Origin: Duganella sp. SG902 | GTDB taxonomy: Bacteria; Pseudomonadota; Gammaproteobacteria; Burkholderiales; Burkholderiaceae_D | Length of the DNA: 64,000 bases | NCBI RefSeq assembly: GCF_013376005.1 | Contig: NZ_JABMJK010000017.1 | Span: 1-64,000 of the forward strand | Direction of reading: 5' to 3' | In this document: positions 1-7,194 of the stretch, one piece after another | Layout: every line of letters starts with the position of its first letter | How positions within the stretch are numbered: position 1 is the stretch's first letter | Notes under the pieces: model-generated | What the model saw: the letters and a program-made list of their open reading frames with translations, nothing else | What the model was told of the DNA's origin: nothing | The model's database searches: none | Translations under genes and position numbers: made by a program

Positions 1-143
1 CGACTACGGGTATACGCCCGTTAACCAATACCTGCAACACCTTCAGGCTTATTCAAGCAAATTTATTCCGGACAGCAGTGCGCGCAGGCGGGAATGACGG
101 CTCTCAACTTAGCGGCATTAGCGGCATTAGGGTCACGGCATTA
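1..143. other. Non-coding left edge
   Basis: No credible gene is seen here. The piece at about 64-100 holds ATTCCGG and, after a gap, GGGAATGACGG, a decayed relative of the ATTCCGGC/GCCGGAAT repeat family found elsewhere in the window. From 117 to 147 a short phrase (GCGGCATTAGGGTCA-like) is repeated about three times, running into the palindrome that follows. Confidence 0.5.
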
Positions 144-225
144 GGGTCAGGTCCTCCATTTCTACACGAGCCCAGCAGTAGGCATGCCTACTGCTGGGCT
201 CGTGTAGAAATGGAGGACCTGACCC
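144..225. repeat. 82-bp perfect palindrome with GGGTCAG/CTGACCC tips
   Basis: Bases 144-184 are exactly complementary to 185-225, giving two 41-base arms with no loop and a centre at GGCATGCC (181-188). The element ends 8 bases beyond the stop codon of the dehydratase gene on the minus strand. Its GGGTCAG/CTGACCC tips resemble those of the element at 11170-11325. It could act as a strong terminator hairpin in RNA, or be a REP/MITE-type mobile sequence. A perfect palindrome this long is normally unstable, so recent formation or an assembly artefact at a contig junction must also be considered. Confidence 0.9.
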
Positions 226-233
226 CGGATCTT

Positions 234-1199
234 TTACGCCAGCAGCTCCACGTAGCGCGCGATATCGACGTTGCCGCCGCTGAGGATGATGCCCACCCGC
301 TTGCCCTGCAGTTGGTCTTTCATGGCGCGCGCGGCGGCTAGTCCCAGGCAGCCGGTCGGTTCCACCACCATCTTCATGCGCTCGGCAAAGAAGCGCATTT
401 CGGCACGCAGCTGTTCATCGCTGGCCGTCAAAATATCATTCACATCGCGTTGGATGATCGGGAAGGTCAGATTGCCCAGATGCTGGGTCTGCGCGCCATC
501 CGCGATCGTCTTGGGCGTATCGATGTGCACGATGCGGCCGCTGCGGAACGACTGCTGGCCATCGTTGCCGGCCTCCGGCTCGACCCCGTACACCCGCGCC
601 GACGGCGATAACGCACGCGTCGCCAGCGCCGTCCCGCTCAACAGCCCGCCACCGCCCAAGGGCGCGAACACGTAATCCAGCGCCCCCACTTCCTCGAACA
701 ACTCCTTGGCCGCCGTGCCCTGCCCAGCAATCACGTCCGGGTGGTCGTACGGCGGAATCAAGGTCAGGCCATGTTTCGCCGCCAGCTCGCGGCCGATCTG
801 CTCGCGGTCTTCCTTGTAGCGGTCATAAATCACCACCTGCGCACCATATCCCTTGGTCGCGGCCACCTTGGCCGTCGGCGCATCATGCGGCATGACGATG
901 GTGGCCGGCACGCCCAGCAGCCTGGCCGACAAGGCGATCGCCTGCGCATGGTTCCCCGACGAGAACGCCACCACGCCCGCCTTGCGCTGCTCGGGCGTGA
1001 ACCTGGCCAGCGCGTTGTAGCCGCCGCGGAATTTGAACGCGCCCATGCGCTGCAGATTCTCGCATTTGAAGAACACCTCGGCGCCCAGCGCCTCGTTGAC
1101 GGTCCGCGAGGTTTTGACCGGCGTCGCATGCGCCACGCCGGCGATGCGTTCGGAGGCCGCAACCACGTCGGCAAAGGTTGGGAGTGTCAGTTCGCTCAT
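234..1199 (-). CDS. Fold-type II PLP dehydratase (threo-3-hydroxyaspartate ammonia-lyase / threonine dehydratase)
   Basis: A 321-residue PLP enzyme predicted to deaminate a hydroxyamino acid (threo-3-hydroxyaspartate, serine or threonine) to a keto acid and ammonia in the cytoplasm. Visible motifs are the Schiff-base lysine in GAFKFRGG (K56), the substrate loop SGNHAQ (81-86), the glycine-rich phosphate loop GGGG (182-185) and a terminal SGGN. There is no C-terminal ACT regulatory domain, which argues against the biosynthetic IlvA and for the serine racemase/SRY1-like catabolic branch. It starts 19 bases after the PAS regulator with an AGGACC ribosome site, so the two are probably one operon. 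The exact substrate cannot be fixed from sequence. Confidence 0.85.
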   Translation of the reverse strand: MSELTLPTFADVVAASERIAGVAHATPVKTSRTVNEALGAEVFFKCENLQRMGAFKFRGGYNALARFTPEQRKAGVVAFSSGNHAQAIALSARLLGVPATIVMPHDAPTAKVAATKGYGAQVVIYDRYKEDREQIGRELAAKHGLTLIPPYDHPDVIAGQGTAAKELFEEVGALDYVFAPLGGGGLLSGTALATRALSPSARVYGVEPEAGNDGQQSFRSGRIVHIDTPKTIADGAQTQHLGNLTFPIIQRDVNDILTASDEQLRAEMRFFAERMKMVVEPTGCLGLAAARAMKDQLQGKRVGIILSGGNVDIARYVELLA

Positions 1200-1218
1200 G
1201 TTGTAGGTCCTGTGGTGA

Positions 1219-1845
1219 TTAGCGCGCGTCGTTGTACACGGTGGCGCGGGATACGTTGAGATAGGCGGCGACGATGTCCATCGCCCGCCGCACCTCGCTG
1301 AGGCCGGATTCTTTGAGTTCGCGCATCAAGGCCTTGCGCTCGTCCGCCTTCAGGGCGCGCGGCGTGGTGCCGAGGCGGGCCGCAAACTGATCGATGCGCA
1401 GACGGATCGCATCCGCTCCGCTGGGTCCCATGGTTTCGCTGACGGCCGCCGCCGTGTCGACGCTGCCGAATTGCGTCAGCATGGTGTTCAGGCTGCGGAA
1501 CACGGTCAGGTCGACATTCAGGCATAGCGCCGCCACGTACCTGCCGCTGCTGTCCTTGATGCCGATCGAGGTGCTCTTGGCCAGCCGGCCATCGGGGAAG
1601 GTATTGGGGTAGTTGGCGATGACCTGCTCGAAGGCCGGATCGGCGGCACGCGCCAATCCCAGCTCGGTGGCGGGCGCGCCAACGCTGCGGCCGGACAGAT
1701 TATTGTGGATGGCCAGGATGGCGTGTTCCGGCTCGGTCAGGTCGTGCAACACCACTTCGCAGAACGGCGCCAAGGTTTTGCCCAAGCCGTCTGCAACGTG
1801 TTGCAACTGTTCAAGCAGATTTTGATGTTCAGATGTTTTTCGCAT
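1219..1845 (-). CDS. YheO-like PAS/HTH transcriptional regulator (DauR type)
   Basis: A 208-residue regulator with an N-terminal YheO-like PAS domain (roughly residues 10-120) and a C-terminal helix-turn-helix of the HTH_22 kind ending in a segment like LNVSRATVYND. Family members such as DauR of Pseudomonas repress amino-acid catabolic operons and respond to a small ligand in the PAS pocket. Here the gene lies directly upstream of, and in line with, the hydroxyamino-acid dehydratase. I infer that it controls that enzyme in response to an amino-acid signal. An AT-rich stretch just upstream (1846-1875) is the likely promoter region. Confidence 0.85.
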   Translation of the reverse strand: MRKTSEHQNLLEQLQHVADGLGKTLAPFCEVVLHDLTEPEHAILAIHNNLSGRSVGAPATELGLARAADPAFEQVIANYPNTFPDGRLAKSTSIGIKDSSGRYVAALCLNVDLTVFRSLNTMLTQFGSVDTAAAVSETMGPSGADAIRLRIDQFAARLGTTPRALKADERKALMRELKESGLSEVRRAMDIVAAYLNVSRATVYNDAR

Positions 1846-1882
1846 CTGAACATATTATCTTATTTTAGACTTTTTGTGTAAA

Positions 1883-2140
1883 TCATGGTCCGGGCTTGCG
1901 TTCTTGCTGGTTTTCTCTGGGTTCGCTTTGCATGACGCCAGGGCTATCGGACTGCCGGCTATCCGAACTATTGCCGCCCAGCGCGGGCGCGGGCTTGCGC
2001 TGCGGCCCATGTGGACGCCCCGGCGTGCCGCCCTTGTCAACGCCTTGCCCGCTGGTCGCGCCTTCTGTACCAGAGCGGCTGCCGGCAATGCCGTCCACGG
2101 CGCCCGGGCCACCGATAGATTGATCGTGATGTGTGCTCAT
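1883..2140 (-). CDS. Small disordered Gly/Pro/Gln-rich protein, unknown function
   Basis: Eighty-five residues, hydrophilic and low in complexity: rich in Gly, Pro, Ser, Gln and charged residues, with no cysteine, no signal peptide and no membrane segment. I chose the ATG at 2138-2140 because it is preceded on the minus strand by a near-perfect Shine-Dalgarno (AAGGAGGA, about 6 bases away), which makes translation credible despite the odd composition. A longer frame from 2200 exists but lacks such a site. No family is recognised. The composition recalls small disordered stress-related proteins, but that is only an impression. Confidence 0.6.
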   Translation of the reverse strand: MSTHHDQSIGGPGAVDGIAGSRSGTEGATSGQGVDKGGTPGRPHGPQRKPAPALGGNSSDSRQSDSPGVMQSEPRENQQERKPGP

Positions 2141-2295
2141 GGCTCTATCCTCCTTGGTCCCATCATAGAAAATCCCGACGAGCACGGCATCAGCCCGCAT
2201 CGCTTTTCACTGTAGGATTTTGGACGATATGCTCTAGTTTCGCGCCGCTGCAGGTTCGTATAATCAGCGGACAACGATAACTTTTGGAGACAAAC

Positions 2296-2736
2296 ATGAA
2301 ATTCCTCGCATTCATCGCCGCAGCAGCCTTGACCATGTCACCGGCGTTTGCCGACAACACCTCGCCCGCCGGCCTGTGGAAGAACATTGACGATGAGACT
2401 GGCAAACCGAAAGCCTTGATCCGCATTACCGAAAACAACGGCGTGCTGACTGGCCAGATCGAAAAGCTGTTCCGCGAAGCCAACGAAGACCAGAACCCGA
2501 AATGCGACAAGTGCGAAGGCGCGCGCAAGGACCAGCCCATCGTCGGCATGACGATCCTGTCCAACCTGAAGAAAGACGGTGATGAATACGCCGGCGGCGA
2601 AATCCTCGACCCCAACAACGGCAAGGTCTACAAGAGCAAGCTGCGCCTGGCCGACGGCGGCAAGAAGTTGAACGTGCGCGGCTACATCGGCGTGCCGATG
2701 CTGGGCCGCTCGCAAACCTGGGTGCGCCAGGACTGA
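2296..2736 (+). CDS. DUF2147 secreted protein
   Basis: A 146-residue protein with a clear Sec signal peptide (positively charged start, hydrophobic core, cleavage after SPAFA near residue 19). It is followed by a DUF2147 domain recognisable from GLWKNIDDETGKPKALIRI and the later GGEILDPNNGKVY region. The domain is a lipocalin-like beta barrel of unknown ligand, usually periplasmic. A CxxC pair (KCDKC, about residue 75) could bind metal or form a disulfide. The start at 2296 is favoured over 2284 by a GGAGA ribosome site and by the signal peptide. It is convergent with the DUF3060 gene, separated by 6 bases. Confidence 0.85.
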   Translation: MKFLAFIAAAALTMSPAFADNTSPAGLWKNIDDETGKPKALIRITENNGVLTGQIEKLFREANEDQNPKCDKCEGARKDQPIVGMTILSNLKKDGDEYAGGEILDPNNGKVYKSKLRLADGGKKLNVRGYIGVPMLGRSQTWVRQD

Positions 2737-2742
2737 GGCTGC

Positions 2743-3111
2743 CTAGTTACGCTGTATCTTGTGGCCGACGCCGCTGATCTGCTGCTGCGGCTCGCCAGTA
2801 GAGCGCCAATTGACGGTTTGCTGGACGCCGGCCACCACCATCACAGCCTTCGGCGCCAGGGTCAGCGCCACCTTGTTTTCCGCGCCGTTCATTTCCAGGC
2901 TGGCGCAGACGCCGGTCAGCGTAATGTTGTGCTGGGTGCCGTCGATGGTCACACGCCGGCCCTCGCACGGAAAGGTGCGCACATAGCCGTTGCCGGAGAT
3001 GGCGATCTGGTCCTTGTCGACAATGACTTCCCCCACCGCCTCGTTGGCCATGGCGCCGTGCGCGGACAGGCCCAGGACACCTGCCAATGCGATCGTTCGG
3101 AATGCGAGCAT
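2743..3111 (-). CDS. DUF3060 periplasmic protein
   Basis: A 122-residue protein with a signal peptide (cleavage near GAMA, residue 22) and a DUF3060 domain built of short beta repeats (ITLTGVCASLEMNGAENKV region). Two cysteines (FPCEG and GVCAS) could form a disulfide in the periplasm. DUF3060 proteins are of unknown function and often occur as single-domain exported proteins. It is tail-to-tail with the DUF2147 gene. No operon partner is evident upstream, where the ThuA-like gene follows after 76 bases. Confidence 0.75.
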   Translation of the reverse strand: MLAFRTIALAGVLGLSAHGAMANEAVGEVIVDKDQIAISGNGYVRTFPCEGRRVTIDGTQHNITLTGVCASLEMNGAENKVALTLAPKAVMVVAGVQQTVNWRSTGEPQQQISGVGHKIQRN

Positions 3112-3187
3112 GCTGTCTCCCTCGTCTGGTTAAGTTTCAGCCATTGTAGGAATTTACGGTAGAGTCAGGCGCACGCATGCCCCGGTG

Positions 3188-3949
3188 TCAGGGACGCAGC
3201 CCGCGCCCGGTGGCGGTCCAGTAGATGCCGCCCATCAGGTGCGACAGGTACTGCGGGTCCTTGTACATATTGCCGTCGTGACCGAGAGCGGTGACAAACA
3301 CACGGCCCTTCCCGGCGTAGTGATACCAGCTCAGCGGATGGTCCTTGCCCATGCCATACGATACCTGCCCCGGCCAGATCTTGGTCGGGTCGTAGCTGCT
3401 CTCGTCGACGTTCAGCACCGGGTTGATCTTGATCTTGTACGGATCGTCAAACACATAGAATTCGTCGCTCCAGATCCAGTGATCCGGCAGGCCGAAGGTG
3501 GCGGGGAATTTTTTATCGACCACATCCACCACGCCGGTCTGCAGCATCGGATGGTTGCCGGTGCGGCGGCCGATCAGCTTTTCGCACCACGGCCAGGTGT
3601 TGGGCGGAATGATCAGCGAGCGGTGCACCAGCATGGCGTTGCCGCCGGCCTGCATGTACTCCTCGAACTTCTTGCGGCGTGCTTCGTTCAGTTCTTCCGG
3701 CGGCGTGTTCAGGAACATCACGGCGGCGTATTGTTTGAGGTCGCCGTCGAAGACTTCCGGCTTGTTGGTGTAAGTCATCTCGAACGCATGCAGCTTGCCG
3801 AGCCGCTCAAAACTCTCACGCGCGATCGGAATGTATTCGTAGTGGTACTTGCTCGGCATGGCCAGCACCAGGATCTTGTACTGCGTGTCGGCCCAGGCGT
3901 TCGACGCCAGCAACAACCCGGCCATGGCGGCCAGCACGGTTTTCTTCAT
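3188..3949 (-). CDS. ThuA-like secreted protein
   Basis: A 253-residue protein with a signal peptide (MKKTVLAAMAGLLLASNAWA) followed by a ThuA domain. The ThuA fold resembles class I glutamine amidotransferases but usually lacks the catalytic cysteine. Characteristic segments are KILVLAMPSKYHYEYIPIA near the start, the HRSLIIPP region, and ALGHDGNMYKDPQYLSHLMG near the end. Family members are tied to trehalose and other carbohydrate use, often next to glycosidases or sugar dehydrogenases. Here it stands alone but has a LacI-type palindrome 18 bases upstream of its start, which supports a sugar-responsive role. The precise activity is unknown. Confidence 0.8.
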   Translation of the reverse strand: MKKTVLAAMAGLLLASNAWADTQYKILVLAMPSKYHYEYIPIARESFERLGKLHAFEMTYTNKPEVFDGDLKQYAAVMFLNTPPEELNEARRKKFEEYMQAGGNAMLVHRSLIIPPNTWPWCEKLIGRRTGNHPMLQTGVVDVVDKKFPATFGLPDHWIWSDEFYVFDDPYKIKINPVLNVDESSYDPTKIWPGQVSYGMGKDHPLSWYHYAGKGRVFVTALGHDGNMYKDPQYLSHLMGGIYWTATGRGLRP

Positions 3950-3963
3950 CGGTCTCCTCCATT

Positions 3964-3983
3964 AAAAGTTAGCGCTAACATTT
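3964..3983. promoter_or_regulatory. LacI-family operator (GTTAGCGCTAAC)
   Basis: The 12-base palindrome GTTAGCGCTAAC (3968-3979) extends with one mismatch to AAAA...TTTT on either side. Its CG centre is the form bound by LacI/GalR regulators, and it closely resembles the xyl-box type sites (TGGTAGCGCTAACA) described for sugar regulons of xanthomonads. It lies between the ThuA-like gene (minus) and the YbaN-like gene (plus) and could serve either. The ThuA-like gene is the more sensible target. Confidence 0.65.
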
Positions 3984-4021
3984 TTGTCATAGTCTAACCC
4001 AAGGTGATACGATTTGGTCAA

Positions 4022-4408
4022 ATGAAAATAATTCTCAACTTCGTCGGTATCGTGGCGGTCATTCTGGGCGTGCTGGGCATTTTCCTGCCGTTGCTGCCGA
4101 CCACGCCTTTCCTGTTGCTGGCCTCGGCCTGCTTCGCGCGCGCCTCGCCGCGCATGCACAACTGGCTACGCACCAACCGCGTGTTCGGCAAGTACCTGCG
4201 CGATTATGAGAACGGCCGCGGCATCCCGCTGCGCGGCAAGGTGTGGATACTGATTTTCATGTGGGGCTCGATGAGCTACTCGATCTGGCGCACCGATCAC
4301 CTTTGGGTGCGCCTGCTGATCATCACGGTGGGCGCCTGCGTCACCATCTACCTCACGCGCTTCGTGCCGACCATGCGTATTCCGCCAGCCCCTGCTGACG
4401 CCGAATGA
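4022..4408 (+). CDS. DUF454/YbaN family inner-membrane protein
   Basis: A 128-residue integral membrane protein of the YbaN/DUF454 family. The signature LGVLGIFLPLLPTTPFLLLA sits in the first hairpin, followed by the conserved CFARASPR...WL segment. Two further hydrophobic stretches lie at about residues 77-95 and 100-118. The function of the family is unknown. I prefer the ATG at 4022 to a GTG at 4004 because it aligns with the usual N-terminus, although AAGG lies just before the GTG. Its last 56 bases overlap the 3' end of the converging LysR gene. Confidence 0.8.
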   Translation: MKIILNFVGIVAVILGVLGIFLPLLPTTPFLLLASACFARASPRMHNWLRTNRVFGKYLRDYENGRGIPLRGKVWILIFMWGSMSYSIWRTDHLWVRLLIITVGACVTIYLTRFVPTMRIPPAPADAE

Positions 4409-5279
4409 TGTTCATCAGCGTGCGCAGCGCCGGGTGCTTGTGGCGGCGGCTGCTGTAGTACATGTGGAAGGGCGCGCCTTTGGCCGCGTGCTCGGCCAGC
4501 ACAATGCGCAGGCTGCCCTGCTCCAGTTCGTCGGCGATGCGCTGTTCCAGCAGGTAAGCCAGGCCCATGCCGGCCTTGGCGGCGGCGATGGTGGTGGCGG
4601 TGTCGTTGATGGTGATCGCGCCCGGCACGCGCAGCCGCCGGCCGCGACTGAGTTCCCATTTATAGCTGGAGTTATCGCCCAGCAGCAGTTGCAGACAGGT
4701 GTGCTGTGCCAGATCGTCCGGATGCTTTAATGGCGCATGCGCAGCGAGATACGACGGCGCGGCGGCGATCACCCAGCGCTGCGTTTTGCTGAGCGGCACG
4801 GCGATCATGTCTTCCGGCACGTAATGGCCGTAGCGGATGCCGGCGTCATAGCCTTCCGCGACGATATCGATCGGGCGGTCTTCCACCACCACGGTCAGCC
4901 GCACCTGCGGGCACTGGCGCGCGAATTCCGGCAGCGCCGGCGCGATCAGCAGATGCGCCGCGTCGGAAAACACGTTGAGGCGCAGTTCGCCAAAACGGCC
5001 GCTGCCCGGCGCATCCAGTCCGGCCAGCGCGTCGCCAATCTTGTCGAAGCCTTCCTCGATGCGCTGCGCCAGTTCGCGGCCGACATCGGTGGGCGAGACG
5101 GCGCGGCTGGTACGATTGAGCAGCTTGGTCGCCAGCCTTTCCTCCAACCGGCGCATGGCGTGGCTGACCGCCGACGGCGTCAGGCCCAGCTGAATGGCCG
5201 CGCCCTTGAAGCTGCCGCTGCGCATGATGGTGAGGAAAACCCTGAGGTCGCCAAGGTCAACGCGATCGAATATGGACAT
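4353..5279 (-). CDS. LysR-family transcriptional regulator
   Basis: A 308-residue LysR regulator with the N-terminal winged helix-turn-helix (LRVFLTIMRSGSFKGAAIQL, then TPSAVSHAMRRLEERL) and a substrate-binding domain of the periplasmic-binding fold (about residues 95-295) with typical IRYGHY and AAPSYLAAH segments. It diverges from the aldo/keto reductase gene across 90 bases, the standard LysR arrangement, so it probably controls that gene and itself. Its 3' end overlaps the YbaN-like gene tail-to-tail. Confidence 0.9.
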   Translation of the reverse strand: MSIFDRVDLGDLRVFLTIMRSGSFKGAAIQLGLTPSAVSHAMRRLEERLATKLLNRTSRAVSPTDVGRELAQRIEEGFDKIGDALAGLDAPGSGRFGELRLNVFSDAAHLLIAPALPEFARQCPQVRLTVVVEDRPIDIVAEGYDAGIRYGHYVPEDMIAVPLSKTQRWVIAAAPSYLAAHAPLKHPDDLAQHTCLQLLLGDNSSYKWELSRGRRLRVPGAITINDTATTIAAAKAGMGLAYLLEQRIADELEQGSLRIVLAEHAAKGAPFHMYYSSRRHKHPALRTLMNIIRRQQGLAEYAWSARSA

Positions 5280-5369
5280 GAATATGGCTCAATCTGACGA
5301 TGAATCGTGCTCAACCTCAAATCCTACCATGCGGTGCTATAACTGCTGTCTTTGGAAAAGGACAAACTC

Positions 5370-6356
5370 ATGAAGCAGAGAACATTCGGACGTACCGGCA
5401 GCACTGTATCGGAAATTGGCTTTGGCGCCTGGGCCATCGGCGGCGCCTGGGGCGACGTGAGCAAGGACGACGCCAAGGCGGCGCTGCACGCCGCGCTGGA
5501 TTCCGGCGTGACCTTCATCGACACCGCCGACGTGTACGGCGACGGCCGCTCGGAACAGTTGATCGCGGAAGTGCTGAAGGAGCGCGGCGGCGACAAACCG
5601 TACGTCGCCACCAAGCTCGGCCGCCGCCTGTCGCCGCACGTGGCGGAGGGCTATAGCAAGCAGAACCTGACTTCCTTCGTTGAGCGCTCGCTGGCCAACC
5701 TGCAGACCGATTGCCTGGACCTGGTGCAGCTGCACTGCCCACCGCCGGCGGTCTACTACCAGCAGGAAGTGTTCGGCTACATGGACGACCTGATGAAGGC
5801 CGGCAAAATCCGCCACTACGGCGTATCGGTGGAAAAGGTGGAGGAAGCGCTGAAGGCCATTGAATATCCGAACGTGCAATCGATCCAGATCATCTACAAC
5901 ATTTTCCGCCAGCGCCCTGCCTCGCTGTTTTTCGCGGAGGCGAAAAAGCGCCAGGTCGGCGTGATCGCGCGCGTGCCGCTGTCATCCGGTCTGCTGACCG
6001 GCAAGATGACCGCCAACACCGCCTTCGCAGCCGATGACCACCGCGCCTTCAACCGCAACGGCGAAGCCTTCGACAAGGGCGAAACCTTCTCCGGCGTGCC
6101 GTATGACGTGGCGCTGGAGGTGGTGGAGGAAATCCGCAAGCTGGTGCCGGCCGGCGCCACCATGGCCGAATTCGCGCTGCGCTGGATTCTCATGGAGGAT
6201 GCTGTCAGCACCGTGATTCCGGGTGCGCGCAACGCGGCGCAGGCGCAAGCCAACAGCCGCGCCAGCGCACTGCCGGCCCTGTCGGCGGACACCATGGACG
6301 CGCTGCGCGAGCTGTACCGCAACCGCATCGCTCAGTACGTCCACCACAGCTGGTAA
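5370..6356 (+). CDS. Aldo/keto reductase
   Basis: A 328-residue NADPH-dependent TIM-barrel oxidoreductase. The catalytic tetrad is visible: Asp and Tyr in FIDTADVYGDGRSE, Lys in YVATKLGR and His in LDLVQLHCPP. The C-terminal cofactor loop VIPGARNAAQAQAN is also typical. The ATG at 5370 is preferred to an upstream TTG at 5352 because an AAAAGGA ribosome site precedes it by 7 bases. The natural substrate is not apparent. It is divergent from a LysR gene, and its TAA stop directly abuts the stop of the converging SDR gene. Confidence 0.9.
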   Translation: MKQRTFGRTGSTVSEIGFGAWAIGGAWGDVSKDDAKAALHAALDSGVTFIDTADVYGDGRSEQLIAEVLKERGGDKPYVATKLGRRLSPHVAEGYSKQNLTSFVERSLANLQTDCLDLVQLHCPPPAVYYQQEVFGYMDDLMKAGKIRHYGVSVEKVEEALKAIEYPNVQSIQIIYNIFRQRPASLFFAEAKKRQVGVIARVPLSSGLLTGKMTANTAFAADDHRAFNRNGEAFDKGETFSGVPYDVALEVVEEIRKLVPAGATMAEFALRWILMEDAVSTVIPGARNAAQAQANSRASALPALSADTMDALRELYRNRIAQYVHHSW

Positions 6357-7106
6357 TCAGCTGGCCTGCTTGGTCGGCATCACCACCACCTGCTGCAGGT
6401 TGACGTGCTTGGGCTGGTCGGCCAGGAAGCCGACCACTTCGGCCACGTCCCGCGGTTGCAGGAAGTCCATGGTTTGCGCCGCGCCGGCGAACCAGTCCTT
6501 GGCGCCCTGGAAGGTCCAGTGGCCTTGCAGTTCGGTTTCGGTGATGCCGGGTTCGATCAGAGACACGCGGATATTCTTCGGCCCCAGTTCGGCGCGCAGG
6601 TGGCGGCTCAGGTGGCTGACGTACGCCTTGGTGCCGCTGTACACCGCGAAGTATGGATAGATGTTCTGCGCCGCGATCGACGAGGTGTTCACCAGATCCA
6701 CCAGCGCGCCCTGCTCGGCGCTTTTGACCAGCTGCGGTACGAAGGCCGAGATCACGCGCATCACGCCTGTGACGTTGAGATCGATCTGGTGTTCCCAAGC
6801 GTTCATCTCACGCGCCTCGACCGCGCCCGGCAGCATCACGCCCGCATTGTTGAAGACCAGGTTGGCCGGGCCGTAAGCCTGCTCCACCGCCGCCGCAGCG
6901 GCATCGACCGAGGCCTGATCGGTGACATCCACAGCCAGGGCAAGCGCTTCACCGCCGGCGGCGCGGATCTCGCTTACCGCTTGCTCCAGCACGTCCTTGC
7001 GACGCGCCAGCAAGGCGACCTTGGCGCCGCGTGCGGCCAGCAGTTTGGCGGTAGCGAGGCCGATGCCGCTAGAAGCACCGGTAATGACAGCAACACGATT
7101 TTGCAT
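6357..7106 (-). CDS. SDR-family NAD(P)-dependent oxidoreductase
   Basis: A 249-residue short-chain dehydrogenase. It has the cofactor motif ITGASSGIGLA, the NNAGV motif, the active-site Ser/Tyr/Lys including YSGTK, and the PGI-T segment after it. The start at 7106 is set by AGGAG nine bases upstream; the frame continues further 5' but without initiation signals. It resembles YdfG/clavaldehyde-type dehydrogenases acting on small hydroxy acids or carbonyls. It follows the LysR gene on the same strand with an 88-base gap and may be its target. Confidence 0.9.
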   Translation of the reverse strand: MQNRVAVITGASSGIGLATAKLLAARGAKVALLARRKDVLEQAVSEIRAAGGEALALAVDVTDQASVDAAAAAVEQAYGPANLVFNNAGVMLPGAVEAREMNAWEHQIDLNVTGVMRVISAFVPQLVKSAEQGALVDLVNTSSIAAQNIYPYFAVYSGTKAYVSHLSRHLRAELGPKNIRVSLIEPGITETELQGHWTFQGAKDWFAGAAQTMDFLQPRDVAEVVGFLADQPKHVNLQQVVVMPTKQAS

Positions 7107-7194
7107 GGTAGTTCTCCTGTTGGGTTGAAAGACAGGTGAACTATAGGCCCGCCACCACAACCAAAGTAGTGGCTAAACGCCGTTTCAATAGCAA

